A program made the translations under genes and the position numbers. Source: Mesorhizobium sp. SOD10 (lineage in GTDB: Bacteria; Pseudomonadota; Alphaproteobacteria; Rhizobiales; Rhizobiaceae). From it: a DNA stretch of 64,000 nt. Within the stretch, counting starts at the first letter, position 1. Every line of letters starts with the position of its first letter. The DNA lies in assembly GCA_000824805.1 (NCBI GenBank), contig CCNA01000002.1, positions 62,001-126,000 on the forward strand, given 5' to 3'. The notes beneath the pieces were generated by a model that saw only the letters and a list, made by a program, of their open reading frames with translations, was not told where the DNA came from and ran no database searches. Shown in pieces: positions 1 through 10,231 of the stretch.

Positions 1-1
1 A

Positions 2-253
2 TTGATGGACGATCTGCGTTCGGCCAATGTCGACTTCATGACCATCGGCCAGTATCTGCAGCCTTCCAAGAAGCACCATCCGGTAATCCGCTTCATTCCG
101 CCGGACGAGTTCAAGTCCTACGAGACGATCGGCAAGACCAAGGGTTTTCTGCTCGTCGCGTCGAGCCCGCTGACGCGCTCTTCGCACCATGCCGGCGAGG
201 ATTTCGCCAGGCTGCGCGCGGCGCGCGAGGCGCAGCTCGCGAAGGCCAGCTGA
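2..253 (+). CDS. lipA: Lipoyl synthase, C-terminal part
   Basis: This is the last 83 residues of a radical-SAM lipoyl synthase, which inserts two sulfurs into octanoyl groups on lipoate-dependent dehydrogenases. Visible family features are the [15 protein letters not shown] segment, the [11 protein letters not shown] segment, and the conserved late serine (ASSPLTRSS) that in the family ligates the auxiliary iron-sulfur cluster. The N-terminus with the CxxxCxxC cluster motif lies outside the window. The stop is six bases before the next gene, so it is probably co-transcribed with the COQ10/RatA gene, a common rhizobial arrangement. Confidence 0.93.
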   Translation: MMDDLRSANVDFMTIGQYLQPSKKHHPVIRFIPPDEFKSYETIGKTKGFLLVASSPLTRSSHHAGEDFARLRAAREAQLAKAS

Positions 254-259
254 CCTTCA

Positions 260-715
260 ATGCCGAAATTCGAGGCGACACGCCGGGTCGCGCACACGCC
301 GCAAGAGATGTTCGCGCTGGTGGCTGACATCGAGGCCTACCCGCAATTCCTGCCGCTCTGTGAATCGCTCACCGTGCGCTCGCGCAAAGAGCGCGACGGC
401 CGCACCATCCTGGTCGCTGACATGAGCATCGGCTACAAGGCGATCCGCGAGACCTTCACGACGCAGGTGCTGCTGAAGCCCGACGAGAACGCGATCGATG
501 TCAAATACATCGACGGCCCGTTCAAATATCTGAGCAACATCTGGCGCTTCGATCCCGCCGAGGGCGGCTGCGAGGTGCATTTCTTCATCGACTACGAATT
601 TAAGAGTCGCATCCTGGGCGCTCTGATGGGCACGATGTTCGACCGCGCCTTCCGCATGTTCTCGGAAGCCTTCGAGAAGCGCGCCGACGTCATCTACGGC
701 GCGAGGCCGGCCTAA
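260..715 (+). CDS. COQ10/RatA-family START-domain protein
   Basis: A 151-residue protein that is a single polyketide-cyclase/START-like domain, the usual length of the family. It begins MPKFEATRRVAHTPQEMF and contains the typical DIEAYPQFLPLCESLTV and FKYLSNIWRF segments. Family members bind hydrophobic ligands; the mitochondrial homologue COQ10 binds ubiquinone and supports respiration, while the E. coli homologue RatA was reported to affect ribosome subunit association. It lies directly downstream of lipA with a 6-base gap, suggesting one transcript. A coenzyme Q role is inferred from family membership only. Its stop overlaps the end of the convergent cinA-type gene by four bases. Confidence 0.88.
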   Translation: MPKFEATRRVAHTPQEMFALVADIEAYPQFLPLCESLTVRSRKERDGRTILVADMSIGYKAIRETFTTQVLLKPDENAIDVKYIDGPFKYLSNIWRFDPAEGGCEVHFFIDYEFKSRILGALMGTMFDRAFRMFSEAFEKRADVIYGARPA

Positions 716-1200
716 CGTTCGCCAAGCGCCCGCAATCCGAGTTGCAGCGCATGCCGCACCGTCTCATGCCGGATGAATTCGCGGCCCTTTTGGCCGAACA
801 ATTGTTGTTCGGCGACCACCGGCTGCCCGGCCAATGCAACCCCGAACCAGACCAGACCGACGGGCTTGTCCGCCGAGCCGCCGCTGGGGCCGGCAATGCC
901 GGTGACGGCGAGGGACAGGCTTGCTTGCGAATGCGTCAGCGAGCCTGCCGCCATCTCCAGCACCGTCTCGCGCGAGACCGCGCCATGCGCGTCGAGCGTG
1001 GCTGCGGAGACGCCGAGCATCTCCATCTTGGCTTCGTTGGAATAGGTGATGAAGCCACGATCGACCACTGCGGAGGACCCGGCGATGTCGGTGAGCGCGG
1101 CGATGATCAGGCCGCCGGTGCAGCTCTCGGCCGTCGCCAGCATGATGCTGCGTTGCTGGCAGGCCTGGAGCAATGCAATGGCGAGTTCGGCGTTGCTCAT
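712..1200 (-). CDS. CinA-family nicotinamide-nucleotide amidohydrolase (stand-alone C-terminal domain)
   Basis: A 162-residue protein equivalent to the C-terminal amidase domain of CinA/PncC, which deamidates nicotinamide mononucleotide in NAD recycling. Motifs seen are [22 protein letters not shown] near residue 20, the STY-type segment [10 protein letters not shown], and [18 protein letters not shown]. It has no N-terminal MoCF-like domain. The start was chosen at 1200 because its ATG overlaps the ispDF stop (ATGA), implying translational coupling. An upstream extension in the same frame lies entirely within ispDF and is not conserved-looking. Confidence 0.9.
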   Translation of the reverse strand: MSNAELAIALLQACQQRSIMLATAESCTGGLIIAALTDIAGSSAVVDRGFITYSNEAKMEMLGVSAATLDAHGAVSRETVLEMAAGSLTHSQASLSLAVTGIAGPSGGSADKPVGLVWFGVALAGQPVVAEQQLFGQKGREFIRHETVRHALQLGLRALGER

Positions 1201-2426
1201 GCCGGCACTTCTCCCGGATAGACGACGCTGGCCGTGGCGATCGCGGCAATGCCTTCGCCGCGCCCGACAAAGCCGAGCTTCTCGTTGGTCGTGGCCTTGA
1301 TCGAAATGCGCTCGGGCGCAATGCCGAGCATGGCCGAAAGCGCCTCCGTCATCGCCGCGCGATGCGGCCCCACGCGCGGTGCCTCGCAGATCAGCGTGAT
1401 GTCGGCATTGGCGATGCGGCCGCCGCGCTCGCGCACCAGCTTCGCCGCGTGCTCGACGAAAATCTTCGAGGCCGCCCCCTTCCATTGCGGGTCCGATGGC
1501 GGGAAATGCGTGCCGATGTCGCCGGCGCCGCAGGTGGCAAGCAGCGCGTCGGTCAGCGCGTGCAGCCCGACATCAGCGTCCGAATGGCCAGAGAGTTTTC
1601 GCTCATAGGGAATGGCGACGCCGCAGAGCGTCACATGGTCGCCGGGCTCGAACGCATGCACGTCGTAGCCATTGCCGGTGCGAATATCCGGGAAGCGCTG
1701 CTGCGCGTTCGAGAGCCGCTGGTCGGCCAATGCAATGTCCCTTGCCCAGGTGAGTTTGACGTTGTCCGGCGATCCGGGAACGATCTTGACCGGTATCTGT
1801 GCCCATTCGGCGATCGCCGCGTCGTCGGTGAACTCGCTCTTGCCCAGATGATGCGCCTTCTCATGCGCGGCGAGCAGCGGCCAGAACGGAAAACCCTGCG
1901 GCGTCTGCGCGGCATGAAGGCCGGCCCTCGACACCGTCTCGTCGATCATGCCGGTGGCGGATTCCCGCTTCAGCGTATCGGCGACGGGCAGCGCCGGCAA
2001 CGCGCCCTGGCGCTCGCCGATGGCCTCTATGGTGCGGTCGATCAGCCCGGCGTCGACGAATGGGCGTACGGCGTCATGCACCAGCACTTTTGCCGGTGCC
2101 TGCTCCCGCAGCGCTAAGAGGCCGAGACGGACGGATGCCTGGCGCGAGGGGCCGCCGATAACAGTGATGAGACGCTCGGCATGCGCCCCCGCCGCGCGCT
2201 GCAAAAGCTCGGCATCGTCGGCATGGATGGCGACGACGACCGGCCCTATCAGGGGATGGGAAAGGAACATATCCAACGTATGCGCAATGACGGCACGACC
2301 GCCGATGCGCTGATACTGCTTCGGGCCGTCGGCCTGTCCGGCGCGCGCACCGCGGCCGGCGGCGACGATCACCACCCCGATCCCGCCGCGTGGGGACGCC
2401 GCTTGCTTTTCGCTTGCCTCGCTCAT
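1197..2426 (-). CDS. ispDF: Bifunctional IspD/IspF enzyme of the MEP isoprenoid pathway
   Basis: A 409-residue fusion that performs two non-consecutive MEP-pathway steps: CTP-dependent cytidylyl transfer to methylerythritol phosphate (IspD, about residues 1-245) and cyclisation to MEcPP (IspF, about 250-409). The IspD part shows the nucleotide-binding [13 protein letters not shown] stretch and [11 protein letters not shown]; the IspF part shows the metal-binding GNGYDVHAF and [18 protein letters not shown] and ends in the usual VYPGE region. Fusion of these two is standard in alphaproteobacteria. The gene overlaps cinA by four bases and has a mosaic palindrome repeat immediately upstream. Confidence 0.95.
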   Translation of the reverse strand: MSEASEKQAASPRGGIGVVIVAAGRGARAGQADGPKQYQRIGGRAVIAHTLDMFLSHPLIGPVVVAIHADDAELLQRAAGAHAERLITVIGGPSRQASVRLGLLALREQAPAKVLVHDAVRPFVDAGLIDRTIEAIGERQGALPALPVADTLKRESATGMIDETVSRAGLHAAQTPQGFPFWPLLAAHEKAHHLGKSEFTDDAAIAEWAQIPVKIVPGSPDNVKLTWARDIALADQRLSNAQQRFPDIRTGNGYDVHAFEPGDHVTLCGVAIPYERKLSGHSDADVGLHALTDALLATCGAGDIGTHFPPSDPQWKGAASKIFVEHAAKLVRERGGRIANADITLICEAPRVGPHRAAMTEALSAMLGIAPERISIKATTNEKLGFVGRGEGIAAIATASVVYPGEVPA

Positions 2427-2438
2427 TCCGATCGGTCC

Positions 2439-2554
2439 TAGAGCCGGACGATTTCAGGTCGATTCGACCTGAAATCTGAATCCGTCTCTAAATCAAAGAA
2501 GCAGAGCATGATGTCGGCCGAAAACCGCTCACACTTTTCGGCATCATGCTCTAG
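2439..2554. repeat. Rhizobial mosaic palindromic repeat, copy A
   Basis: Two palindromic modules lie between ispDF and dusB. The first (2450-2476) is a perfect 13-bp inverted repeat around one base (GATTTCAGGTCGA and its complement). The second (about 2503-2552) has arms AGAGCATGATG...CCGAAAA and TTTTCGGCATCATGCTCT. The second module recurs almost identically, inverted, at 48279-48328. The layout resembles the intergenic mosaic elements (RIME-type) known from rhizobia; that name is by resemblance. Confidence 0.8.
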
Positions 2555-2679
2555 TCGGGGTGATGGCCGAAGGCCAGCTTTTTCCAAAATGCGCCTTAAT
2601 GTGACGTCATTGCGCGTTGCACAATGCCGCACTTCTGGCTAGAGAATGTGCAACGATCGAACATGCTTGGTTTTTGTGC

Positions 2680-3708
2680 ATGGCTGAATTGACCACATTG
2701 GCATCGCCACTCGATGTCGGCGGCGTGAGAATCCGCAACCGGGTTTTCCTCGCGCCGATGTCCGGCATCACCGACGAGCCCTTCCGGCAGCGCGCCCACG
2801 CGCATGGCGCCGGGCTGGTCGTGTCGGAAATGGTGGCGAGTGGCGAGCTGGCCAAGGGCCGGGCGGGCTGCGAGCTCCGCATCCGCCATTCCGGCCTACC
2901 GGTGCATATGGTTCAGTTGGCCGGCCGCGAGGCGGTGCATATGGGCGAAGGCGCGCGAATCGCGGCGGGCGAGGGCGCTGATATCATCGATATCAACATG
3001 GGCTGCCCGGCGAAGAAGGTGACCGGTGGCTATGCCGGCTCGGCGCTGATGCGCGATCTCGACCATGCGCTTTCGCTGATCGAGGCGGTAGTCGCGGCCG
3101 TTTCGGTGCCGGTCACCGTCAAGATGCGGCTCGGCTGGGACGAAAGCGCGCTCAATGCGCCGATGCTGGCGCGCCGCGCCGAGCAGGCCGGCGTCAGAAT
3201 GGTGACGGTGCACGGCCGCACGCGCTGCCAGTTCTATCAGGGCAAGGCCGACTGGCGCGCCATCGCGCGCGTCAAGCAAGCCGTCTCGATTCCGGTGGTG
3301 GCCAATGGCGATGTCGGCTCGCCGGAAGAAGCGGCGACAATCCTCGAGCAGTCCGGCGCCGACGCGGTGATGATCGGCCGCGCGCATTATGGCGCGCCCT
3401 GGACCGCCGGCGGCATCGCCACGACCGCCGCCGGCGCAGGCGCGCAAGGCACCCCGCAAACGCCGCAAGCGATCGCCGATTACGTCGTCTCGCATTACGA
3501 GGACATGCTCTCGCTCTACGGCATCGAAAGCGGGCTGCGCCAGGCGCGCAAGCATCTGGGCTGGTATCTCGACCGTCATGCTCCCGATGTTTCAGCCGAG
3601 CAACGCAAACGCATCCTCACATCGTTCGAACCGGCCGACGTCGTGGCGGAATTGCGCCGGGCACTTTCCGAGGGCGCTGCGACCTCTGGCCTACGGAGCG
3701 CAGCATGA
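2680..3708 (+). CDS. dusB: tRNA-dihydrouridine synthase (DusB/NifR3 family)
   Basis: A 342-residue FMN-dependent enzyme that reduces uridines in the tRNA D-loop. The TIM-barrel hallmarks are [18 protein letters not shown] near the start, [13 protein letters not shown] carrying the catalytic cysteine, [21 protein letters not shown] and [14 protein letters not shown]. An in-frame upstream start at 2617 exists, but the conserved protein begins at [15 protein letters not shown], so 2680 is preferred. Its stop overlaps the ntrB start (ATGA). This is the classical nifR3-ntrB-ntrC operon order first described in purple bacteria and rhizobia. Confidence 0.94.
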   Translation: MAELTTLASPLDVGGVRIRNRVFLAPMSGITDEPFRQRAHAHGAGLVVSEMVASGELAKGRAGCELRIRHSGLPVHMVQLAGREAVHMGEGARIAAGEGADIIDINMGCPAKKVTGGYAGSALMRDLDHALSLIEAVVAAVSVPVTVKMRLGWDESALNAPMLARRAEQAGVRMVTVHGRTRCQFYQGKADWRAIARVKQAVSIPVVANGDVGSPEEAATILEQSGADAVMIGRAHYGAPWTAGGIATTAAGAGAQGTPQTPQAIADYVVSHYEDMLSLYGIESGLRQARKHLGWYLDRHAPDVSAEQRKRILTSFEPADVVAELRRALSEGAATSGLRSAA

Positions 3709-4847
3709 AGGCCGATGTCCCCCAGCAGGCCGATATGGCGGATGCCGCCAATATCGTGCTCAACACCATCCGCCGCCCGGTCATAATGGTCGACCCCGAC
3801 GGCTTCATCACTTTCGCCAATGCCGATGCCGAGGACTTCTTCCGCTCCAGCGCGAATATGCTTGCCCGCAACACGCTCTCCAAGCTGGTGCCCTTCGGCA
3901 GCCCGCTGCTGACGCTGGTCGACCAGGTGCGGGAGCGGCGCGCGCCGGTCAATGAATACCGTGTCGATGTCTCCTCGCCGCGCCTCGGCATCGAGAAGAT
4001 GGTCGATCTCTATGTCGCGCCCGTACCGGAGTTTCCGGGCTCGGTCGTCGTCATGTTCCAGGAACGGTCGATGGCCGACAAGATCGACCGCCAGATGACG
4101 CATCGGGGTGCCGCGCGCTCCGTCACCGGCCTTGCCGCGATGCTCGCGCATGAGATCAAGAACCCGCTCTCCGGCATCCGCGGCGCCGCTCAATTGCTCG
4201 AGCTTTCCGCGTCCGACGAAGACCGCGCGCTGACGCGCCTGATCACCGACGAGACAGACCGCATCGTCTCGCTGGTCGACCGCATGGAGGTGTTTTCCGA
4301 CGAGCGGCCGATCGAGCGTTATCCGGTCAACATCCACGTCGTTCTGGATCACGTAAAAGCGATCGCCAAGAATGGTTTTGCAAGGCGGATCAAGATTTTG
4401 GAGGAATATGATCCATCATTGCCTCCGGTCTTCGCCAACCGCGACCAGCTGATCCAGGTCTTTCTCAACCTGGTCAAGAACGCCGCCGAGGCGATCGGCG
4501 CCGCCCCGCAGGGGGAGATCGTGCTGTCGACGGCTTTCCGTCCGGGCATCCGCGTCTCGGTACCCGGCACGCAGGACCGTGTCTCGCTGCCGCTGGAATT
4601 CTGCGTGCATGACAACGGCCCCGGCGTTTCCGAGGACATTCTGCCGATTCTGTTCGATCCGTTCATCACCACCAAGCCGAACGGCTCCGGCCTCGGACTG
4701 GCGCTGGTCGCCAAGATCGTCGGCGAGCATGGCGGCATCATCGAATGCGATTCGACGCCGCGCGGCACCACTTTCCGCGTCCTGATGCCGGCCTGGAAAG
4801 AGACGTCGCAGGGCTCGGGCGACGAAGCTGAAGGAGACCGCAAATGA
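3705..4847 (+). CDS. ntrB: Nitrogen-regulation sensor kinase NtrB (GlnL)
   Basis: A 380-residue soluble histidine kinase that phosphorylates or dephosphorylates NtrC under control of PII proteins. An N-terminal PAS domain (about residues 15-120) precedes the HisKA domain with H-box [11 protein letters not shown] (His149). The ATPase domain has N-box [12 protein letters not shown]1 DNGPGVSED and G2 GSGLGLALV. No membrane segments are evident. The start overlaps dusB and the end overlaps ntrC by four bases each, so all three are translationally coupled. Confidence 0.95.
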   Translation: MKADVPQQADMADAANIVLNTIRRPVIMVDPDGFITFANADAEDFFRSSANMLARNTLSKLVPFGSPLLTLVDQVRERRAPVNEYRVDVSSPRLGIEKMVDLYVAPVPEFPGSVVVMFQERSMADKIDRQMTHRGAARSVTGLAAMLAHEIKNPLSGIRGAAQLLELSASDEDRALTRLITDETDRIVSLVDRMEVFSDERPIERYPVNIHVVLDHVKAIAKNGFARRIKILEEYDPSLPPVFANRDQLIQVFLNLVKNAAEAIGAAPQGEIVLSTAFRPGIRVSVPGTQDRVSLPLEFCVHDNGPGVSEDILPILFDPFITTKPNGSGLGLALVAKIVGEHGGIIECDSTPRGTTFRVLMPAWKETSQGSGDEAEGDRK

Positions 4848-6304
4848 GCGCTCGCGGCAATATTCTGGTCGCCGACGACGACGCGGCGATCCGCACCGTG
4901 CTCAACCAGGCGCTGTCGCGCGTCGGCCACGAGGTGCGCGTGACGTCGAATGCCTCGACGCTCTGGCGCTGGGTGGCGGCGGGCGAGGGCGATCTGGTCA
5001 TCACCGACGTGGTGATGCCGGACGAGAACGCCTTCGACATGCTGCCGCGCATCAAGAAGGCGCGGCCCGAGCTGCCGGTCATCGTCATGAGCGCCCAGAA
5101 CACGTTCATGACCGCCATCCGCGCCTCCGAGACCGGCGCCTACGAATATCTGCCGAAGCCTTTCGACCTCACCGAGCTGCTCAACATCGTCAACCGGGCG
5201 CTGGCCGAGCCGAAGCGGCCGAAGCTCGATGCCCGCGCTGAAGACCAGCCTGAGACGATGCCGCTGGTCGGCCGCTCCGCCGCCATGCAGGACATCTACC
5301 GCATGCTGGCGCGCATGATGCAGACCGACCTCACGGTCATGATCAGCGGCGAGTCCGGCACCGGCAAGGAGCTGGTAGCGCGCGCGCTGCATGAATATGG
5401 CCGCCGTCGCGGCGGCCCATTCGTGGCCATCAACATGGCGGCGATTCCGCGCGACCTCATCGAATCGGAACTATTCGGCCACGAGAAGGGCGCCTTCACC
5501 GGGGCGCAGAACCGTTCCAGCGGCCGTTTCGAGCAGGCTGAGGGCGGCACGCTGTTTCTCGACGAAATCGGCGACATGCCGATGGAGGCGCAGACGCGGC
5601 TGCTGCGGGTGCTGCAGCAGGGCGAATACACCACGGTGGGCGGCCGCACGCCGATCAAGACCGATGTGCGCATCGTCGCGGCCACCAATAAGGACCTGCG
5701 CACGCTCATCAACCAGGGCCTGTTCCGCGAAGACCTGTTCTACCGCCTCAATGTCGTGCCGCTCAGGCTGCCGGCGCTGCGCGAGCGTTCCGAGGACATT
5801 CCCGATCTGGTGCGGCATTTCTTCAAGCAGGGCGCCAGCGAGGGCTTGCAGACCAAGCGCATATCGTCCGGCGGCATCGAGCTCATGAAGCGCTATCCCT
5901 GGCCGGGCAATGTGCGCGAGCTGGAAAACCTGGTGCGCCGGCTGGCCGCCCTCTACTCGCAGGACGAGATTTCGTCGGAGATCATCGAATCCGAGCTCAA
6001 GACCGGCGAAAGGCCGGTCGTGCCGGACGGCGGCGCGCTCATTCCCGACGATCTGTCGATCGGCCAGGCGGTCGAGCATTTCCTGCAGCGTTATTTCGCC
6101 TCCTTCGCCGGCGAATTGCCGCCGGCCGGGCTCTACCAGCGCATTCTTGCCGAAGTCGAATATCCGCTGGTGCTGGCTTCGATGACGGCGACGCGCGGCA
6201 ACCAGATCAAGGCCGCGGAGCTTCTGGGGCTCAACCGCAACACGCTGCGCAAGAAGATCCGCGAACTCGGCGTCAACGTCTACAAGTCGTCGAGGCAGCC
6301 GTAG
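4844..6304 (+). CDS. ntrC: Nitrogen response regulator NtrC, sigma-54 activator
   Basis: A 486-residue enhancer-binding protein activating sigma-54 promoters of nitrogen-assimilation genes. It has a receiver domain with Asp55 in [11 protein letters not shown], an AAA+ domain with Walker A GESGTGKE (169-176), the intact sigma-54 contact motif GAFTGA (216-221) and Walker [12 protein letters not shown], and a C-terminal Fis-type helix-turn-helix ([18 protein letters not shown]). Length and domain order are those of canonical NtrC. It ends the dusB-ntrBC operon; a 121-base gap follows before ntrY. Confidence 0.96.
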   Translation: MSARGNILVADDDAAIRTVLNQALSRVGHEVRVTSNASTLWRWVAAGEGDLVITDVVMPDENAFDMLPRIKKARPELPVIVMSAQNTFMTAIRASETGAYEYLPKPFDLTELLNIVNRALAEPKRPKLDARAEDQPETMPLVGRSAAMQDIYRMLARMMQTDLTVMISGESGTGKELVARALHEYGRRRGGPFVAINMAAIPRDLIESELFGHEKGAFTGAQNRSSGRFEQAEGGTLFLDEIGDMPMEAQTRLLRVLQQGEYTTVGGRTPIKTDVRIVAATNKDLRTLINQGLFREDLFYRLNVVPLRLPALRERSEDIPDLVRHFFKQGASEGLQTKRISSGGIELMKRYPWPGNVRELENLVRRLAALYSQDEISSEIIESELKTGERPVVPDGGALIPDDLSIGQAVEHFLQRYFASFAGELPPAGLYQRILAEVEYPLVLASMTATRGNQIKAAELLGLNRNTLRKKIRELGVNVYKSSRQP

Positions 6305-6425
6305 CGTCACTTCGTCATTCAGCGAATTTTGCCCCGGGAAAGATTATCTTCCCGGCCACACTTGTTGCATAATCGCCACAATGCGTTGCATACATCCGAC
6401 GCTATGACCGACTCTGTACCGCGAC

Positions 6426-8717
6426 ATGGCAGCTGAGGCTCCGACCCTGAACCAACCGCTTTTCAACCAGACCGGCACGCGTGACGGGCGACGCTTGCTA
6501 GCGTTGCCAGGCGTGGTCGCGATCGCCGGCGCGATGATCACGGCGGCCATCTCGTTTGCGATCCTGGTCGGCGCAACACCGATCGCGCCGAACGCCGACG
6601 CGACCTGGGCCTTGATCGCGGCCAATGCCGTCTTTGTCCTGTTCCTCATCGCCTTGATCGCCCGTGAGGTGCGCCGCATTGTCCTGGCGCGGCGCCACGG
6701 CAGGGCTGCCTCGCGGCTCCATGTGCGCATCGTCGCTATGTTCGCGCTGGTCGCCGCCATTCCGGCCATCATGGTGGCGATCATCGCTTCGATCACGCTC
6801 GACATCGGCCTTGACCGCTGGTTCGAGATCCGCACCAAGACGATCGTCAACTCGTCGCTGTCGATAGCCGACGCCTATGTGCAGGAGAATGCGCGCAACC
6901 TGCAGGGCACGACATTGTCCATGGCATATGATCTCGATGCCTCGCGCACGCTCTATGGCCTCGACAAGGGCGGTTTTCTCGACCTGTTGAACAAGGAAGC
7001 CGTGGGCCGCGGACTGGCGCATGCGGCCCTGATCAAGCCTGACGGCTCGTTCGTCATGAACGCCAAGACCGATGCCGATTTTCCCATGCCGGAGCCGCCC
7101 GCGGGCGCTGTCGACACCGCGGCCGACGGCAAGCCGGTGCTGATCGAGCCGCGCACCCGCAACATCATGGGCGCCATCATCAAGCTGCGCGAGCTCGACG
7201 GGCTTTACCTCTATACGATCCGCCTGGTCGATCCTGACGTGATCAAGGCGCGCCAGATCGTCAGGTCCAACACCGACGAATACCGCAACCTGGAGGACAA
7301 CCGCCGCACCTCGCAAGTCGCCTTCGCGCTGCCTTATCTGTCGCTCACGCTGATCATCACGCTGTCGGCGATCTGGACCGGGATTGCGGTCGCCGACCGG
7401 CTTGTGCGGCCGATCCGCCAGCTGATCGGCGCCGCCGACGAGGTGGCGACCGGCAATCTGGACGTTGCCGTTCCCGTGCGCCAGTCCGATGGCGATGTCG
7501 CCTCCCTCGGCGAGACCTTCAACAACATGATCCTGGAGCTCAAGTCGCAGCGCAATGAGCTGCTCTCGGCCAAGGATCTGATCGATGAGCGCCGGCGTTT
7601 CTCCGAGGCGGTGCTCGCCGGCGTCACCGCCGGCGTCATCGGTGTCGACCCTTACGGCATCATCACCATCGTCAATCGCTCGGCAGAGACCATGCTGGCG
7701 ATTTCGGCGAATGCGACGCTCGGCCAGAACCTTTCGGCGGTCCTGCCGCTTGTCGGCCGCGTCTTCGAGATCGGACGGCAGTCCGGAAAGCCGGTCTATC
7801 GCGAGCAGGTGACTTTCTTCCGCACCGGTCTGGAGCGCACCTTCAATGTCCAGGTCACGGTCGAGTCCGGCGACGACGGCGAGGAGGAGAAATCCTATGT
7901 GGTCACCGTCGACGACATCACCGATCTCGTCCAGGCGCAGCGTTCGTCTGCCTGGGCGGATGTGGCGCGGCGTATCGCGCATGAGATCAAGAACCCGCTG
8001 ACGCCGATCCAGCTCTCGGCCGAACGCATCAGGCGCCGCTACGGCAAGGTCATCACCGAGGACCGGGAGGTCTTCGACCAGTGCACCGACACCATCATCC
8101 GCCAGGTCGAGGACATCGGCCGCATGGTCGACGAGTTCTCGGCCTTTGCCCGCATGCCGAAGCCGGAGATGAAGGCAATCGACCTTCGTGAGTCGTTGCG
8201 CGAGGCGTCTTTCCTGGTCGAGGTCAGCCGCTCCGACATCGTCTTCGAACGCGACTTCGGCAGCGAGCCGCTGAAAGGCACTTTCGACAGTCGCCTGATG
8301 GCGCAAGCCTTCGGCAACGTCATCAAGAACGCGGCCGAGGCGATCGACGGACTTGATGCGCAAGACCGTTCGGACGGCACAATCCGGATTCAGGCCGGAC
8401 GCCAAGATGGCGCCATACGAATCGATGTTATCGACAACGGCAAGGGGCTGCCGCGCGAGAATCGCCAAAGGCTTCTCGAGCCCTATATGACGACGCGCGA
8501 AAAGGGCACCGGACTTGGCCTCGCTATCGTCAAGAAGATCGTGGAGGACCATGGCGGCCGTCTCGAATTGCACGACGCGCCAGAGGATTTCCATGGCGGC
8601 CGCGGCGCGATGATCTCGATCATCCTGCCGCCGGCGACGGTCGTAGCCGCGCCGCCACGCGGTGAAGGCCGAAACGAACACGAACGAGAAACTGAAAAGG
8701 TCGATAATGGCGTCTGA
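6426..8717 (+). CDS. ntrY: Membrane sensor histidine kinase NtrY
   Basis: A 763-residue membrane kinase partnered with NtrX, linked in alphaproteobacteria to nitrogen metabolism, redox sensing and envelope functions. Hydrophobic segments occupy the N-terminal 110 residues and a further one lies near residue 305 (FALPYLSLTLIITLSAIW), followed by a HAMP region, a PAS domain, and a HisKA domain with [13 protein letters not shown] (His519). N-box [11 protein letters not shown]1 DNGKGLPRE and G2 GTGLGLAIVKKI are intact. The last 11 bases overlap ntrX. Confidence 0.95.
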   Translation: MAAEAPTLNQPLFNQTGTRDGRRLLALPGVVAIAGAMITAAISFAILVGATPIAPNADATWALIAANAVFVLFLIALIAREVRRIVLARRHGRAASRLHVRIVAMFALVAAIPAIMVAIIASITLDIGLDRWFEIRTKTIVNSSLSIADAYVQENARNLQGTTLSMAYDLDASRTLYGLDKGGFLDLLNKEAVGRGLAHAALIKPDGSFVMNAKTDADFPMPEPPAGAVDTAADGKPVLIEPRTRNIMGAIIKLRELDGLYLYTIRLVDPDVIKARQIVRSNTDEYRNLEDNRRTSQVAFALPYLSLTLIITLSAIWTGIAVADRLVRPIRQLIGAADEVATGNLDVAVPVRQSDGDVASLGETFNNMILELKSQRNELLSAKDLIDERRRFSEAVLAGVTAGVIGVDPYGIITIVNRSAETMLAISANATLGQNLSAVLPLVGRVFEIGRQSGKPVYREQVTFFRTGLERTFNVQVTVESGDDGEEEKSYVVTVDDITDLVQAQRSSAWADVARRIAHEIKNPLTPIQLSAERIRRRYGKVITEDREVFDQCTDTIIRQVEDIGRMVDEFSAFARMPKPEMKAIDLRESLREASFLVEVSRSDIVFERDFGSEPLKGTFDSRLMAQAFGNVIKNAAEAIDGLDAQDRSDGTIRIQAGRQDGAIRIDVIDNGKGLPRENRQRLLEPYMTTREKGTGLGLAIVKKIVEDHGGRLELHDAPEDFHGGRGAMISIILPPATVVAAPPRGEGRNEHERETEKVDNGV

Positions 8718-10068
8718 CATTCTCATCGTCGATGACGAGGAAGACATCCGCGAACTTGTCGCCGGTATACTGAGCGACGAGGGTCATGAAACCCGTACGG
8801 CGCATGACGCCGACAGCGCGCTTGCGGCGATCGCCGATCGCGCGCCGCGGCTGATTTTCCTCGACATCTGGCTGCAGGGCTCGCGCCTTGACGGCCTGGC
8901 GCTGCTCGACGAGATCAAGACCATGCATCCGAACATGCCGGTGGTGATGATCTCCGGCCATGGCAACATCGAAACGGCGGTGTCGGCCATCCGACGTGGC
9001 GCCTACGACTTCATCGAGAAACCGTTCAAGGCCGATCGCCTGATCCTGATCGCCGAGCGCGCCCTGGAAACGTCCAAGCTGCGACGCGAGGTCTCCGACC
9101 TCAAGCAGCGCAGCGGCGAGACCTTCGACCTGATCGGCATGTCGTCGGCGATGAGCCAGTTGCGGCAGACCATCGAGCGCGTCGCGCCGACCAACAGCCG
9201 CGTCATGATCGTCGGCCCTTCCGGCTCCGGCAAGGAACTGACGGCGCGCGCCATCCACGCGCTGTCGTCTCGCAAGAGCGGTCCATTCGTGACGCTGAGC
9301 GCGGCCACCATCACGCCCGAGCGCATGGAGATCGAGCTGTTCGGCACCGAATCGAACGGCACCGAACGCAAGGTCGGCGCGCTGGAAGAAGCGCATCGCG
9401 GCATCCTCTACATCGACGAAGTCGCCGATATGCCGCGCGAGACGCAAAACAAGATCCTGCGCGTGCTGGTCGAGCAGCAATTCGAGCGTGTAGGCGGCAC
9501 CAAGCGCGTCAAGGTCGATGTCCGCATCATTTCCTCCACCTCGCAAAACCTTGAGGCGATGATCGCCGACGGCCGCTTCCGCGAGGACCTATACCATCGC
9601 CTGGCGGTGGTTCCGGTCATGGTGCCGGGGCTCGCCGAGCGGCGCGAGGACATCCCTTACCTCGTCGACAATTTCATGAAGCAGATCGCGCGCCAGGCGG
9701 GCATCAAGCCGCGCCGCATCGGCGACGATGCGCTGGCCGTGCTGCAAGCGCATAACTGGCCGGGCAATGTTCGCCAGTTGCGCAACAATGTCGAACGGCT
9801 GATGATCCTGGCGCGGGGGGAAAATCCCGATGCCCCGATTACTGCCGACCTTCTGCCTTCCGAGATCGGCGACGTCATGCCACGCACGCCCAACCAGTCG
9901 GACCAACACATCATGGCGCTGCCGCTGCGCGAGGCACGCGAGCAGTTCGAGAAGGACTATCTGATCGCCCAGATCAACCGCTTCGGCGGCAACATCTCGA
10001 AGACGGCCGAATTCATCGGCATGGAACGGTCCGCCTTGCATCGCAAGCTGAAGTCGCTCGGCGTCTAA
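8707..10068 (+). CDS. ntrX: Response regulator NtrX
   Basis: A 453-residue NtrC-like regulator: receiver domain with Asp53 (LIFLDIWLQG), AAA+ domain with Walker A GPSGSGKE and Walker B GILYIDEVADMP, and a Fis-type C-terminal helix-turn-helix (ISKTAEFIGMERSALHRKL). The GAFTGA sigma-54 contact loop is replaced by ESNGTERKVGALEEA, so it is unlikely to remodel sigma-54 holoenzyme; this loss is typical of alphaproteobacterial NtrX. The start was set at 8707, matching MASDILIVDDEED, 15 codons inside the longest open frame and overlapping ntrY by 11 bases. Confidence 0.95.
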   Translation: MASDILIVDDEEDIRELVAGILSDEGHETRTAHDADSALAAIADRAPRLIFLDIWLQGSRLDGLALLDEIKTMHPNMPVVMISGHGNIETAVSAIRRGAYDFIEKPFKADRLILIAERALETSKLRREVSDLKQRSGETFDLIGMSSAMSQLRQTIERVAPTNSRVMIVGPSGSGKELTARAIHALSSRKSGPFVTLSAATITPERMEIELFGTESNGTERKVGALEEAHRGILYIDEVADMPRETQNKILRVLVEQQFERVGGTKRVKVDVRIISSTSQNLEAMIADGRFREDLYHRLAVVPVMVPGLAERREDIPYLVDNFMKQIARQAGIKPRRIGDDALAVLQAHNWPGNVRQLRNNVERLMILARGENPDAPITADLLPSEIGDVMPRTPNQSDQHIMALPLREAREQFEKDYLIAQINRFGGNISKTAEFIGMERSALHRKLKSLGV

Positions 10069-10087
10069 GGCAATCCAGGAGTAATGC

Positions 10088-10120
10088 GCTACGGCCCAGG
10101 CTCGGCGGCTTGGCCGTAGC
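10088..10120 (+). terminator. Probable terminator hairpin after ntrX
   Basis: A perfect 9-bp inverted repeat (GCTACGGCC ... GGCCGTAGC) starts 20 bases after the ntrX stop. The loop is about 15 bases and only a weak T-rich tail (CTTCCGTT) follows, so termination may be inefficient. Confidence 0.5.
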
Positions 10121-10231
10121 CTTCCGTTCGGAATTGCATAGGACTCTGGAATCGGCTTGGCCCACGCGATTGTTCGTTACGGCCGGCGGCGGAATCGCCT
10201 AAGAAAACCGGATATTTCCCTGAGGGTCCCA

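Noticed and set aside
1197..1485. Longer N-terminus for the cinA gene up to 1485
   Set aside because: The added residues are Arg/Ala/His-rich and lie antiphase within the conserved IspF domain.
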